A stretch of 64,000 bases of DNA, taken from assembly GCF_900070365.1 (NCBI RefSeq), contig NZ_LN850107.1, positions 4,526,001 through 4,590,000 of the forward strand, in the 5' to 3' direction. How positions within the stretch are numbered: the stretch's first letter is position 1; the number at the start of each line of letters is the position of its first letter. The position numbers and the translations under genes were made by a program. The stretch is from Alloactinosynnema sp. L-07. Its GTDB lineage: Bacteria > Actinomycetota > Actinomycetes > Mycobacteriales > Pseudonocardiaceae. The notes under the pieces are model-generated. The model made no database searches and was not told the DNA's origin. It was given only the letters and a program-made list of their open reading frames with translations. This document shows, one piece after another, positions 51,301-60,382 of the stretch.

Positions 51301-53930
51301 ACCTCACCCGCTCACGGGAGGTGCTGCTCCAGCGCCTCGCCGAACTGTCCGCCGAGGAGCTCACCCCTGGCGTGCGCCTCGCGATCGCCGAGGCCGAGTT
51401 CCGACTGGCGATCGACCAGGACACCGCCCCGGAGGAGGGCGTCGAACGGTTGCGCAGGTCGATCGCGCACGACCCGTTCAACCCCAAACTGCCGCTGCAC
51501 CTGGGCAGGCTGCTGCACCGCGCGGGCCGACACGGTGCGGCGGTCTCGGCGTACCGGGCGGCGCTGCGCCTGGCACCGCGGAGCAGGCGCGCGCACGTGC
51601 TGCTCGCCCAAGTGCTGCTGGAGTCCGGCAAGGAGGAGCGCGAGATCGGCCAGGCGCTGCTCGCCGCGCTCAACGCCGATGACGCGGCGGCGCGCGACGC
51701 CGCCGTCGTCGCGTTGGACGCCGTGCTCGACCAGGCCAGAACCGGCGCCGAGCCCGGCAAACGCGCCAAGAGCGAGGCCAAGGCACGACCCGGCAAGCAC
51801 AGCGCGACCGACCTGTGGCAGCTGTCGCTGCTCGATCAGCTCGCACGCCCCAAGCCCCTGCGGCCCCAGGTCGACGCCCACCTCGGCACCGGGTCGAGCG
51901 GTGCCCGCACCGGGTCGAGGGTCGCCGAGTTCGCGATCGCCTGCGTGTCGACATTGGTCGCCGGGGACAGCGTCCGCGACGTGCGGGCCCTCGCCCGCTC
52001 CGGCCTGTCCGGGCACGACGACCACCCGGCGGTCGCGCTGCTCGACGCGATCCTGGACTTGGTCGAGACCGACGACGCGGCGGATTTCGTAGCGAGCACG
52101 ACGCGGCTGCTCGACGACAAGGTGCTGCCGATCGAGCTGGCGTGTTGGGCGCACTTCACCAAGTTCGGACCGGGCGGTGCCCTCGCCGCCGAGGACGCGC
52201 TGCGGATCCTCGACCGCTACCCCGGCCACATCCAGGACACCGACTGCTTCGTCGAGCTGCGGATCGCGGTGCTCGACGGTCTCGCCCGGGCCGCGGCGGC
52301 CACAGGGCACACCGCGCGCGCCAAGCTGCTCTGGCGGGAGACGGTCGCGCTGGATCCGTATCGGGTGCCGGTGGCGATGAACCTCGCGCTGATGGCCGCC
52401 CGGACCAGGTCCGCCGACGAGTACGGCCCGGCCTGGGAGCGCCTGTCCGAGCTGCTGTACCTGCACGCGGCGGGCGCGGGCGACGTCCAGCTCTACCTCG
52501 ACGAGCGCCGGACGCTGCATCTGGCGTTGAGCCAGCAGAGCAGATCGCGGTACTGCGCGCCATCGCCTCGGCCCTACCCGACCGACGCCGAGGTGGCGGC
52601 CTGGGTCGCCGACGACGAGACGGTCCGAGTCTGGCTGTCCGAATGGGATCTGTACTACCTCAACGCGCGCTTGGGATTCCGCTCGCCCAGTCACGTGCTC
52701 GGGGTGGCCGAGGAGCCGACCGACGAAGCGCTGGCCGACGCCCGGGACGCGTTGCTCGGGATCACCGACCTCACCCTGCGCGGCCGCGACTGGGCGGGGG
52801 TCACCGTCTTCGCCGACCTGGTCGCCGACCGGGTCCGGGCGGCGCACACGGCGGCGTCGGACCCGCAGGCCAGGGCCCGCGACGAGTACGCCGACGTCGA
52901 GAAGGCTCGGGCCGACGCGCTGGCCGACGAGACGCTGCGGCGGGGAATCCTGTTGCGCGGCATGATGACCGCGCTGATCGACCGAGGCTCGGGCGAGTAC
53001 CTCGCCCTGGGGTGCGAGATCGCCAGGAGACAGCTCGCGCTGCCGTGGTCGGTACTCACCCCGATCTGCATCGATCGGGGCATGATCAGCGATGACATCG
53101 ATCTGGTCAAGGTGTTTCGATCCGACCTCGTCGCGCTCTCGACGAAGTGGAACAAACCGGCGCCGACGAGCCAGGAGGAGTGGGCGAGCAGACTCGTCGA
53201 TCTGGACGTGTGCGTCGAGATCATGCCATTGGAGTTACGACCGAAGGTCGAGCGCTGCGCCCTGTTGCAAGCGGCTGATCGACCCGACGACGCATACGCG
53301 GCCGCGGTGTCCGCATTGGACGACACCGTGGACACCGTCCACGACGACGACGCCGTCCAGCTGCGGCGCGATCTGGTGACCTTGGTCGACAACACCGCCG
53401 TGTCCCCCGTTCCCGTCACCCCGCAGGGCGGCTTTGTGGCGGATGAACCCACGGCAGCCGCGTGCCGTCGGGCCCTCACTCGGTTCCCACGCAGCGGTGG
53501 GCTCAGCCGATTGCTCGCCGACGTGTTGCTGAAGCTCGGCGGCGAGGCCAACGCTCGGGAAGCCGTCACCGTGCTCAGCGCCGCGATCGACGTCGCGCTC
53601 GACCACGAGTGTCGCGTCGAGTCCGAGACGCTGCTCGCGACCACCCGGGGCGCGGCGGCGCGCGAGATGGTGCTGACGAAGATCCGGGAGATCAGCGGAC
53701 CGGCGATCGATCGGGTCGACGCGGCCATCACCCGGCTGCGGGAGGAGACCGACGACACGGCCGACGCGAAGGTGGCGCTGCGCGCGGCCATCGCCGACGC
53801 GATCACCGCGGTAGGGGAAGCGGTCGCCATGGCAGAGCGCGCGAATCTGACCGATGAGGCCCAGGAACTGCGAGCGCGGCTCGACCGCCTCACCGCGTCC
53901 CGCGACCAACTCGACGCCGAGGAGGACTGA
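51297..53930 (+). CDS. large TPR-repeat protein
   Basis: An 877-residue cytosolic helical-repeat protein. Clear TPR-type pairs occur at about 40-110 (EEGVERLRRSIAHDPFNPKL, then LHRAGRHGAAVSAYRAALRL and RRAHVLLAQVLLESGKEE) and around 340-400 (AAAATGHTARAKLLWRETVA). The C-terminal 120 residues form coiled coil (EISGPAIDRVDAAITRLREE). No catalytic motif was found. The ATG overlaps the TIR gene stop (ATGA). It is probably the scaffold connecting the TIR/pseudokinase protein to the chaperone set encoded next. The interrupted pattern LALSQQSRSRYCAPSPRPYP around residue 410 is a likely flexible linker. Confidence 0.82.
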   Translation: MNLTRSREVLLQRLAELSAEELTPGVRLAIAEAEFRLAIDQDTAPEEGVERLRRSIAHDPFNPKLPLHLGRLLHRAGRHGAAVSAYRAALRLAPRSRRAHVLLAQVLLESGKEEREIGQALLAALNADDAAARDAAVVALDAVLDQARTGAEPGKRAKSEAKARPGKHSATDLWQLSLLDQLARPKPLRPQVDAHLGTGSSGARTGSRVAEFAIACVSTLVAGDSVRDVRALARSGLSGHDDHPAVALLDAILDLVETDDAADFVASTTRLLDDKVLPIELACWAHFTKFGPGGALAAEDALRILDRYPGHIQDTDCFVELRIAVLDGLARAAAATGHTARAKLLWRETVALDPYRVPVAMNLALMAARTRSADEYGPAWERLSELLYLHAAGAGDVQLYLDERRTLHLALSQQSRSRYCAPSPRPYPTDAEVAAWVADDETVRVWLSEWDLYYLNARLGFRSPSHVLGVAEEPTDEALADARDALLGITDLTLRGRDWAGVTVFADLVADRVRAAHTAASDPQARARDEYADVEKARADALADETLRRGILLRGMMTALIDRGSGEYLALGCEIARRQLALPWSVLTPICIDRGMISDDIDLVKVFRSDLVALSTKWNKPAPTSQEEWASRLVDLDVCVEIMPLELRPKVERCALLQAADRPDDAYAAAVSALDDTVDTVHDDDAVQLRRDLVTLVDNTAVSPVPVTPQGGFVADEPTAAACRRALTRFPRSGGLSRLLADVLLKLGGEANAREAVTVLSAAIDVALDHECRVESETLLATTRGAAAREMVLTKIREISGPAIDRVDAAITRLREETDDTADAKVALRAAIADAITAVGEAVAMAERANLTDEAQELRARLDRLTASRDQLDAEED

Positions 53931-53936
53931 CCGGCG

Positions 53937-54374
53937 ATGTTCATGATCGAATTGGGTGCCGAGTCGTTCTACACCGTCCTGGGAGTCGAGCCGACGGCGA
54001 CGGCGGCCGAGATCCGGGAAGCCCGCGACGCGCTCATCCGCGACCTGCGCGAACAGCTGCGCCGCGAACCCGCCCGGCGTACCGAACTGGAGGAACGGCA
54101 GCGCGCGGTCAACACCGCGGGCGAGGAACTGGCCCGGCCGGCCAAACGCGCCGAGTACGACGCCGCGAACGCCCATCTGCGGTTCTTCACCGTGCGCGAC
54201 GCGGCGGCCGGGCTGTTCAACGACCGCGCCGACCGGGTCGAGGTGCTGCACACCGCGATCGCGACGCACCTGCGCCTGGCAGGCGTCCAGGTCACCCCGC
54301 GGTCCGATTTGGACAGACAGGATTTCGACTCCGACCTGACCCCCGACCCTCGACTCGACCACCACGGCGAATAG
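53937..54374 (+). CDS. J-domain-like protein lacking HPD
   Basis: A 145-residue protein. The N-terminal 75 residues have the J-domain layout: FYTVLGVEPTATAAEIREAR, a charged helix DLREQLRREPARRTELEERQ, and the closing ELARPAKRAEYDAAN. The His-Pro-Asp tripeptide that stimulates Hsp70 ATPase is replaced by Arg/Glu-Pro (RREP), so canonical stimulation is doubtful. The C-terminal half has no recognised fold. It sits just before the GrpE-like and Hsp70 genes, seven bases after the TPR gene, and is likely a dedicated co-chaperone or J-like adaptor. Confidence 0.78.
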   Translation: MFMIELGAESFYTVLGVEPTATAAEIREARDALIRDLREQLRREPARRTELEERQRAVNTAGEELARPAKRAEYDAANAHLRFFTVRDAAAGLFNDRADRVEVLHTAIATHLRLAGVQVTPRSDLDRQDFDSDLTPDPRLDHHGE

Positions 54375-54383
54375 GGATCCACC

Positions 54384-55001
54384 ATGGAGATCGTGACCGA
54401 CGCGGACACCGCCACCGCGACCGCGGACGCCGTCCCGGCGCCCCCCGACCCGCTTCAGCGGCGGCTCGACCAGATCGGCGGGCTCCTGGAGGAGGTCGTC
54501 GACGACAACACCGCCGTGGTCGCGACGATGAACGACCTCGCGCAGGCCCAGCGCGCCCTGTCCGCCGACGTCGGCCGGGAGATCACCGCGCTGCGCGCCG
54601 ACCTGGTCGGCGGGCTGGTCCACCGCACCCTCAAGGACCTGTGCGTCGAGCTGATCTCCCCGCTCGCCGCGATGGACAAGATGGTCGCCGACGGCACCGC
54701 GCTCGACCCGACCGCCGTGGCGAGCCACGTGCGCAGCCTCGCGCTCACCCTGCGCGGGGTGCTCAGTCGGATGGGCGCTGAGCCGATAGCCGTCGACGTC
54801 GGCGCCACCGCGTTCGATCCGTACCAGCACCGCTGTGTCGGAGTGGTCGAACCCGACGACTCACCGTTCCCCGACGCGGCGCCGCGCACCGTCGTCCGGG
54901 TCGTCGAGGACGGCTACCTCCTCGACCGCAAGATCCTCGTGCCCGCGACCGTGGAGATCCAGAGCGGCCGCGCTGACCTCACGCCGGACCAGGCCGAATA
55001 G
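54384..55001 (+). CDS. GrpE-like nucleotide exchange factor
   Basis: A 205-residue protein with an N-terminal coiled coil (LDQIGGLLEEVVDDNTAVVA, then QRALSADVGREITALRADLV) and a GrpE-type beta domain at the C-terminus (FDPYQHRCVGVVEPDDSPFP, then TVVRVVEDGYLLDRKILVPA and TVEIQ). GrpE dimers release ADP from Hsp70. The gene directly precedes the Hsp70 gene with seven bases between them. It is longer and more divergent than housekeeping GrpE, consistent with service to the operon-specific Hsp70. Confidence 0.88.
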   Translation: MEIVTDADTATATADAVPAPPDPLQRRLDQIGGLLEEVVDDNTAVVATMNDLAQAQRALSADVGREITALRADLVGGLVHRTLKDLCVELISPLAAMDKMVADGTALDPTAVASHVRSLALTLRGVLSRMGAEPIAVDVGATAFDPYQHRCVGVVEPDDSPFPDAAPRTVVRVVEDGYLLDRKILVPATVEIQSGRADLTPDQAE

Positions 55002-55008
55002 GAGCGAC

Positions 55009-56958
55009 ATGCCATTCCACAAGGTAATCGGGATCGACCTCGGCACCACGTACTCCGCGGTGTCCATATGGGACGGCAAGGACACCCACATCATCGAGAG
55101 CGCGTTCGGCACGAAGACGGTGCCGTCCGTGGTCGGTCTCGACCCGGAGGGCCAGGTCATCGTCGGCGCGCCCGCGCAGAACAACCTCGCAAGCGACCCG
55201 CTGAACACGATCATCGAGGTCAAGCGCGAGATGGGTTCCTACGCCAGGGAACCCAGCGGCCCCGGCGACCCGGGTGAGCCGCGGCGGGTGCCGTTCCGCG
55301 GTCGCGACTACCTGCCCCAGGAGATCTCCGCGTTCATCCTGATGGAGCTCAAGCGGCAGGCCGAGAGCTTCGTCGGCGAGCCCATCCACGACGCGGTGAT
55401 CACCGTTCCCGCGTACTTCAAGGAGCCCCAGCGCGGCGCCACCCACGACGCCGCCCGGATGGCCCGCCTCAACGTGCACCAGCTGCTCAACGAGCCGACC
55501 TCGGCGGCGGTGTGCTTCGGCGCCGACAAGGTCGAGGACGAGCGCACCCACACCTACGCGGTGTACGACCTCGGCGGCGGCACGTTCGACGTGTCGATCA
55601 TCCAGATCAGCGCGGGCAACGTCAGCGTCGTGGGCACCGGCGGCGATTCGCGGCTGGGCGGCGGCGACTTCGACGACCGGATCACCGGCTGGGTGCTCAA
55701 ATACATCCAGGACAAGCACAGCACCGACCTCACCGGCGACCCGGCGATCTGGCAGCGGGTCAAGCGCGAGGCCGAGATGCGCAAGCGGGAGTTGTCGGTG
55801 GCGACCGCGGCCACCCTCAACCTGCCGTACTTGACCCCGACGCTGAGCGTGAACGTCCCGCTGACCCGGGCGACGTTCGAGGCGCTCATCAAGGACCTGC
55901 TCGACCAGTCGCTGGACTGCCTCGACAAGGCCATCGAGTCCGCGCACGAGAGCAACGGGGTCGAGCGCGACGAGATCGAGCAGGTGCTGCTGGTCGGCGG
56001 GTCCACGCGCATCGCGTGCGTCCGCCCGATGCTCGCCGAGCACCTCGGCCTGGAGATCAAGGACATCCGCGGCGACATCAGCCCGGACGAGGCCGTGGCC
56101 AGGGGCGCGGGCATGATCGCGCGGCAGTTCCCGGAGAGCGACGGCTACGCGGGCGCCGACATGGTGATCACGCCCGCCGCGTCGGGTGGCGAGGCCGTCG
56201 CCGACGGCGCGATCCTGCTGCAGGACGTCACCAGCCACACGCTGGGCATCCTGGCCAACCGGGCGGACTTCGTGCCGATCCTGCCCAAGGACAGCCGAAT
56301 CCCGGGCGGACAGACTCGGGGCGACTTCACCAACGGCGGCAATTCCAAGGAGATCGATGTCCTGATCTTCCAGGGCGAGAACCCGGTCGCGTTCGAGAAC
56401 GACCTCATCGGCAAACTGCCGATCATCCTGCCCGAGCCGAAGGAACAGGGCTATTACCGGTTCGACGTCACCTTCGAGATCGACACGAACGGGCTGCTCG
56501 ACGTCGGCGTGAAGTGCCTCAACGACAACCAGATCTGGCAGACCAAGGTGCAGTGCGACGTGCGCGCCACCGCCGAGCAGATCGAGGCCAGCGCCGCGCT
56601 GCTCAGCGAGGCGATGCCCGAGCGGCGGGCGGTGGACACCGACGCGGGCCTACCCGTGCCGCCCGCCGGTCTGCCCACGCCGCCCGGCGCGCTGCCCACC
56701 CCGCCGTCCGACCTGCCGCGGCCGCCGGGCGCGGCGACCCCCGGTCCCGCGGCCCCACCGCCGCCGCCCGCGTCGACCCCGGACGAGTTCAAGGCGATCG
56801 CGCGGCGCTCGTTCAAACTCATCGGCCAGCTCCCGCCGCCGGATCGCGCCCGGCTCGTCGAGGCGTATACGCGGTTCGTCGAGGCCGTCGCGGCGGGCGG
56901 GGACGACGTCGAGGACCTCGGCGACGAGCTCAGCGACTTGTTCTACCAGCTCAGGTAG
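55009..56958 (+). CDS. Hsp70-family chaperone with Pro-rich linker
   Basis: A 649-residue Hsp70. The ATPase domain has IGIDLGTTYSAVSIWDG at the start, the phosphate-2 loop YAVYDLGGGTFDVSII near 185, LGGGDFDDRI and LLVGGSTRIACVRPML near 330. The substrate-binding beta domain is present (LQDVTSHTLGI, then FPILPKDSRIP-type strands and INFEIDTNG-like DVTFEIDTNGLLDV). The canonical helical lid is replaced by a Pro-rich linker (PPAGLPTPPGALPTPPSDLP) and a short helical end (about 590-649). ATG 55009 has AGGAGCG just upstream. With the GrpE- and J-like genes it forms a private chaperone set. It is probably not the housekeeping DnaK. Confidence 0.92.
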   Translation: MPFHKVIGIDLGTTYSAVSIWDGKDTHIIESAFGTKTVPSVVGLDPEGQVIVGAPAQNNLASDPLNTIIEVKREMGSYAREPSGPGDPGEPRRVPFRGRDYLPQEISAFILMELKRQAESFVGEPIHDAVITVPAYFKEPQRGATHDAARMARLNVHQLLNEPTSAAVCFGADKVEDERTHTYAVYDLGGGTFDVSIIQISAGNVSVVGTGGDSRLGGGDFDDRITGWVLKYIQDKHSTDLTGDPAIWQRVKREAEMRKRELSVATAATLNLPYLTPTLSVNVPLTRATFEALIKDLLDQSLDCLDKAIESAHESNGVERDEIEQVLLVGGSTRIACVRPMLAEHLGLEIKDIRGDISPDEAVARGAGMIARQFPESDGYAGADMVITPAASGGEAVADGAILLQDVTSHTLGILANRADFVPILPKDSRIPGGQTRGDFTNGGNSKEIDVLIFQGENPVAFENDLIGKLPIILPEPKEQGYYRFDVTFEIDTNGLLDVGVKCLNDNQIWQTKVQCDVRATAEQIEASAALLSEAMPERRAVDTDAGLPVPPAGLPTPPGALPTPPSDLPRPPGAATPGPAAPPPPPASTPDEFKAIARRSFKLIGQLPPPDRARLVEAYTRFVEAVAAGGDDVEDLGDELSDLFYQLR

Positions 56959-56960
56959 CC

Positions 56961-58262
56961 ATGGACGGGCCACCTGGGGTTCGGTTGACAGCCGCGGTCG
57001 GTCGGACCGGCCGCGGCACGCTGTGGCGCGCCACCCGCGAGGTCGACCACGACCGGATCGTGCGGTTCATCGATCCGAGGTTCAGCGACGGCCGATTCCG
57101 GCAGGCGCTGACCGCGCTGCGCGGCCGCGCGTCGGGTCGGATGCTCGCGATCCGCGAGGACGGCTGGTCGGACGGGCAGTACTACGTGGAGTACGCCGTC
57201 GATCCGTCCTGGCGCACGTTGGAGGAGCGGCTGGCCGCGTTGCCGGACTGGTGGGACCGGCTCGCATTGCTCGACCAGGTCTGCGCCGCGCTCGACCACT
57301 GGCGGCATGGGCCGGTGCGTCCGCTGGGTATCACCGCCCGCGAGATCGTGATCATCGACGACCAGCCATGGTTGGCGCCGTGCCCGCCGACGACCGTGGC
57401 CTCCCCGTGCGACCTGTTCGGGCTGGACGTGACCGTCGTCGAGACGCTCGCCCCGGAGCTGATCCGGGGCACACCGTTCGACGACCAAGCCCAGGACGCC
57501 TACGCGCTGGCCACCCTGGTCGCGCAGGCCATGGCCTGTCCGCGGACCCGGCTCGCCGCCGACGACGACGAGCACCGGATCGAGGCCCAGGCCAGGGGCG
57601 TGTTGCTGCGGTCGACCGTCGACGGGTCAGCCGTGCCCGCGACCATGCACGGATCACCGCAGGTCGAGCGACTGTTCCGGACGATCAGGCACTACCGGCA
57701 TTCCCGCCCGGACGTCCGGCCGCGCGACGCGAGCGAACTGCGTGACGCCATCGCGGCCGCCATCGACCCGGTAACGCTGATCGGCGGCATCGCCGACGGC
57801 GACGCCGCGATCCGGATCGTGGACGCGGCGCTCGCCCGCGAACCGGAGCGCACGGATCTGCGGCTGCTGCGCTGTGAACTGGCCTGGGACCAGCTCGATC
57901 TGGTCGCGGGAAGCCCCGCCGACGACCGCGTCGACCGGCTCACCCGCGATCTTAAAGTCCTCTTCGGACAGAATGTGCTCACCGATCCCTTGTGGCACAA
58001 GCGGCTCGCCCACCTGCACCTGCGCCGAGACGACCACCGGGCGGCGGCGAACGCGTTCCACGCCGCCGCGGCCGCCGACCCCAGCGATCTCGACGCGCTG
58101 GTCGGCTACGCGCGCAGCTGGCTGGCGCTCGGCGAACGCGGCTATGCCCATCAGACCGCGGTCGAGGCCAACCGGCGCATCGACCGGATGGTCCGCAACC
58201 AGTTGCTCACCCCTGGGGAGGCAGACCAATGGCGAACCCGATTCGTCCCGTTCACGCCATGA
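56961..58262 (+). CDS. kinase-fold-like protein with TPR-like C-terminus
   Basis: A 433-residue protein starting two bases after the Hsp70 stop. Residues 1-240 look like a degenerate protein kinase (GRTGRGTLWRATREVDHDRI in place of a G-loop; LALLDQVCAALDHWRHGPVR; DDQAQDAYALATLVAQAMAC as the C-lobe). There is no VAIK Lys, HRD or DFG, so catalysis is not expected. From about 245 helical repeats follow (DAAIRIVDAALAREPERTDL, then ANAFHAAAAADPSDLDALVG). It is the second kinase-like pseudoenzyme in the operon and probably a scaffold. The end overlaps the next gene. Confidence 0.75.
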   Translation: MDGPPGVRLTAAVGRTGRGTLWRATREVDHDRIVRFIDPRFSDGRFRQALTALRGRASGRMLAIREDGWSDGQYYVEYAVDPSWRTLEERLAALPDWWDRLALLDQVCAALDHWRHGPVRPLGITAREIVIIDDQPWLAPCPPTTVASPCDLFGLDVTVVETLAPELIRGTPFDDQAQDAYALATLVAQAMACPRTRLAADDDEHRIEAQARGVLLRSTVDGSAVPATMHGSPQVERLFRTIRHYRHSRPDVRPRDASELRDAIAAAIDPVTLIGGIADGDAAIRIVDAALAREPERTDLRLLRCELAWDQLDLVAGSPADDRVDRLTRDLKVLFGQNVLTDPLWHKRLAHLHLRRDDHRAAANAFHAAAAADPSDLDALVGYARSWLALGERGYAHQTAVEANRRIDRMVRNQLLTPGEADQWRTRFVPFTP

Positions 58263-60151
58263 CCGACGCAGGAGCGTGGCGGCGGACCTTCGCGGCGCTG
58301 GTGGGCACCGTGGTGTTCCTACTGCTGCTGGCGAGCCCGGCGGCGGCGGACGACCCGCCCACGATCATCCTGCCCTCGGACGCCGCGCTGCCCGCAGGCA
58401 CGTATCGGGCCACAGTGGACGGACCGAACGGACCGGTCGTCGCGACCGTCTCGGTGCCCGCGCCCGCTGGCGGCTCGCCGTCCGCGTCACCCAGCGGCAC
58501 CACGGGGACCCCGGCCGCCGGGACCCCGGCGGGCGAGAACCCGAACGCGCGGGAAGAGGCACCCACGGAGTCAAGCTCCGGTTTCCTGCCGGTCCTGCTC
58601 GCCGTCCTCGCGACAGCGCTGCTGATCGGCGGGACGGTCCTGGTGCGGCGCAAGATCGTGGAACCGGGCAGGCAGCGATCGGCATTGAAAGCCGCGGTCG
58701 CGCTGATCGGCGTCGGCGACTACCGCGCGGCGATCCCGGCGCTCAGCGCCGTCGAGACCAAGCTGAGCGACCGGCTGCGCGTGCAGGCCGGGTTCTTCAC
58801 CGCGTTCGCGCTGGTCCAGATCGGCGAGGTGGACGAGGCGTCGCTGCGGCTGGCCGGGCTCAACCGGGCGAACCCCAGCCACCCCGAGATCGCCTACCTG
58901 CTCGCCCACCTGCGGGTCGAGCGCCGCGAGTACGACGCCGCGGAACCAGTGCTCGCGCCGCTGCGCGGTCGCTTCACCGACCGCGCCCGCAAGCTCTACG
59001 GCGTCGTGCAGTACCACCGCGGTCTGGAGGCCCTGCGCGACGGCCGGGTCGACGCCGCCGCCCAGCTGTTCCAGGAAGTCGAGACGCTCGGCGACTTCCG
59101 CGACCACCTGCCAGACGACCTGCGCAACCGGCATGTCGCGCTCGGGGCGCGGGCACTGTTCGACAAGGACGTCGTCGGCGCGCGCAAGCACTTCGAGGAT
59201 CTGGAGCGGGCCGCGCCGAGCCTGCCGGACGACGAGCGCGAGCAGATGCTCGCCCTGGCCGATGTCGGGACGGCCCTGGCCGCGTGGATCGAGAACCGGC
59301 CGGGGGCCGGTGCGCGGATCGACGCGCTGCTGACCACGGCCGTGGCCCGACTCGACCCGGACGGCGCGACCGCACTGCCGTGGCCCGACACCGACCCGGT
59401 GACCGTGGCCGACCGCCTCGCCGCCATGCAGGAGGCGGGCACCGACGGCGAGCTGTCCGATCTCGACCGCGTCCTGCGCGACCTGCACTTCCTGCGGGGG
59501 ATGGCGCTGCTGCGCGACTGGGCGGGCAAGCCGACCAAGTCCAAGCTCACCGAGGCCGTCGAACGCTTCGCCTGCGCCCGCGAGCGCGACCCCGACTTCA
59601 GCGACACCTACCTCGTCGTCGGGCTGCTGCGGTACTACCTGGCCGACAGCGACGCCGAGCGCGCGGTCGCGGCGACCGTGCTGGCCCGCGCCCAACTGCT
59701 CGGAGCGCGCGATCCCGAGGTGCTGCGCGTCCTCAACCGACAGGCGCGGATCACCCGGGCGGGCCGCGACGCCGTCGACGCCTATCTGCAGGTCCTCGAC
59801 CAGTACGTGGCGGACGGCTCGATCCGCGAGCAGGTCCGCGCGGACGTCGTGCGCAGGCTCTCGCGGTTCCGCCGGGTGCGCGACTGGGACGGGCGGCCCG
59901 AGCTGGTCGAGGTCCGCGCCGCCCCGCCGACGGTGGCGGAGATGAACGACCGCTCGGAGCTGCTGCGGGTCCGGGTCAGCCAACTGCTGGCCGCGCCCGG
60001 CTCCGCCGACCTGGTCGAAGCCCACGAGCTGGTGCGGAATCTGGAGGCCGACAGCAAACGACTGGCCGAGCACGCGCGGTCGGTCGAGCAGAAAGAGGCC
60101 AACCTGTTGGTCATAGTCGGTGACCGTCTTCTAGTCGACCACGAGAGGTGA
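58229..60151 (+). CDS. membrane-anchored TPR protein
   Basis: A 640-residue protein. An N-terminal signal-like helix (TFAALVGTVVFLLLLASPAA, about 18-37) is followed by an extracytoplasmic Pro/Thr/Gly segment, a transmembrane helix (FLPVLLAVLATALLIGGTVL, about 113-133) and a long cytosolic helical-repeat domain (GDYRAAIPALSAVETKLSDR, IGEVDEASLRLAGLNRANPS, VERREYDAAEPVLAPL). ATG 58229 has GGGGAGG seven bases upstream and was preferred; ATG 58259 forms an ATGA overlap with the upstream stop and is also possible. It ties the chaperone/TIR system to the membrane. No enzymatic motif seen. Confidence 0.82.
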   Translation: MANPIRPVHAMTDAGAWRRTFAALVGTVVFLLLLASPAAADDPPTIILPSDAALPAGTYRATVDGPNGPVVATVSVPAPAGGSPSASPSGTTGTPAAGTPAGENPNAREEAPTESSSGFLPVLLAVLATALLIGGTVLVRRKIVEPGRQRSALKAAVALIGVGDYRAAIPALSAVETKLSDRLRVQAGFFTAFALVQIGEVDEASLRLAGLNRANPSHPEIAYLLAHLRVERREYDAAEPVLAPLRGRFTDRARKLYGVVQYHRGLEALRDGRVDAAAQLFQEVETLGDFRDHLPDDLRNRHVALGARALFDKDVVGARKHFEDLERAAPSLPDDEREQMLALADVGTALAAWIENRPGAGARIDALLTTAVARLDPDGATALPWPDTDPVTVADRLAAMQEAGTDGELSDLDRVLRDLHFLRGMALLRDWAGKPTKSKLTEAVERFACARERDPDFSDTYLVVGLLRYYLADSDAERAVAATVLARAQLLGARDPEVLRVLNRQARITRAGRDAVDAYLQVLDQYVADGSIREQVRADVVRRLSRFRRVRDWDGRPELVEVRAAPPTVAEMNDRSELLRVRVSQLLAAPGSADLVEAHELVRNLEADSKRLAEHARSVEQKEANLLVIVGDRLLVDHER

Positions 60152-60153
60152 CC

Positions 60154-60381
60154 ATGACCGAGCGCGCGCCCCGCGACCTCACCCCGGCCGACTGCCTGGC
60201 CAAGCTGTCGATGCCCGACATCGACACCTCGGGCGCGGCGCACAACAGCGACCTGTTCCGCGTCGAACTGCGCCGGGCGGTGCTCGCGATCGCCGAACTC
60301 GACCACATCCGCGAGACCGCGATCGTGCGGGAAGTGGTGACCGCCGTGCGCGGCGGAGCGCCCGAAGTCGAGGAGGACTGA
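60154..60381 (+). CDS. 75-residue helical protein
   Basis: A small cytosolic protein, RDLTPADCLAKLSMPDIDTS then LFRVELRRAVLAIAELDHIR and EVVTAVRGGAPEVEED. It is helical, with an acidic tail and no known domain. GAGAGGTG precedes ATG 60154 closely; an in-frame GTG two codons upstream is less likely. It lies two bases after one operon gene and one base before the next, so it is a true operon member, perhaps a small subunit or adaptor. Confidence 0.75.
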   Translation: MTERAPRDLTPADCLAKLSMPDIDTSGAAHNSDLFRVELRRAVLAIAELDHIRETAIVREVVTAVRGGAPEVEED

Positions 60382-60382
60382 T

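Noticed and set aside
56640..56775. Repeat array in the Hsp70 gene
   Set aside because: It is the coding sequence for the Pro-rich linker, with imperfect codon-level repetition only.
58571..60073. 500-codon minus-strand open frame
   Set aside because: Antisense of the membrane-anchored TPR gene, low-complexity composition; the same applies to 60179-61792.
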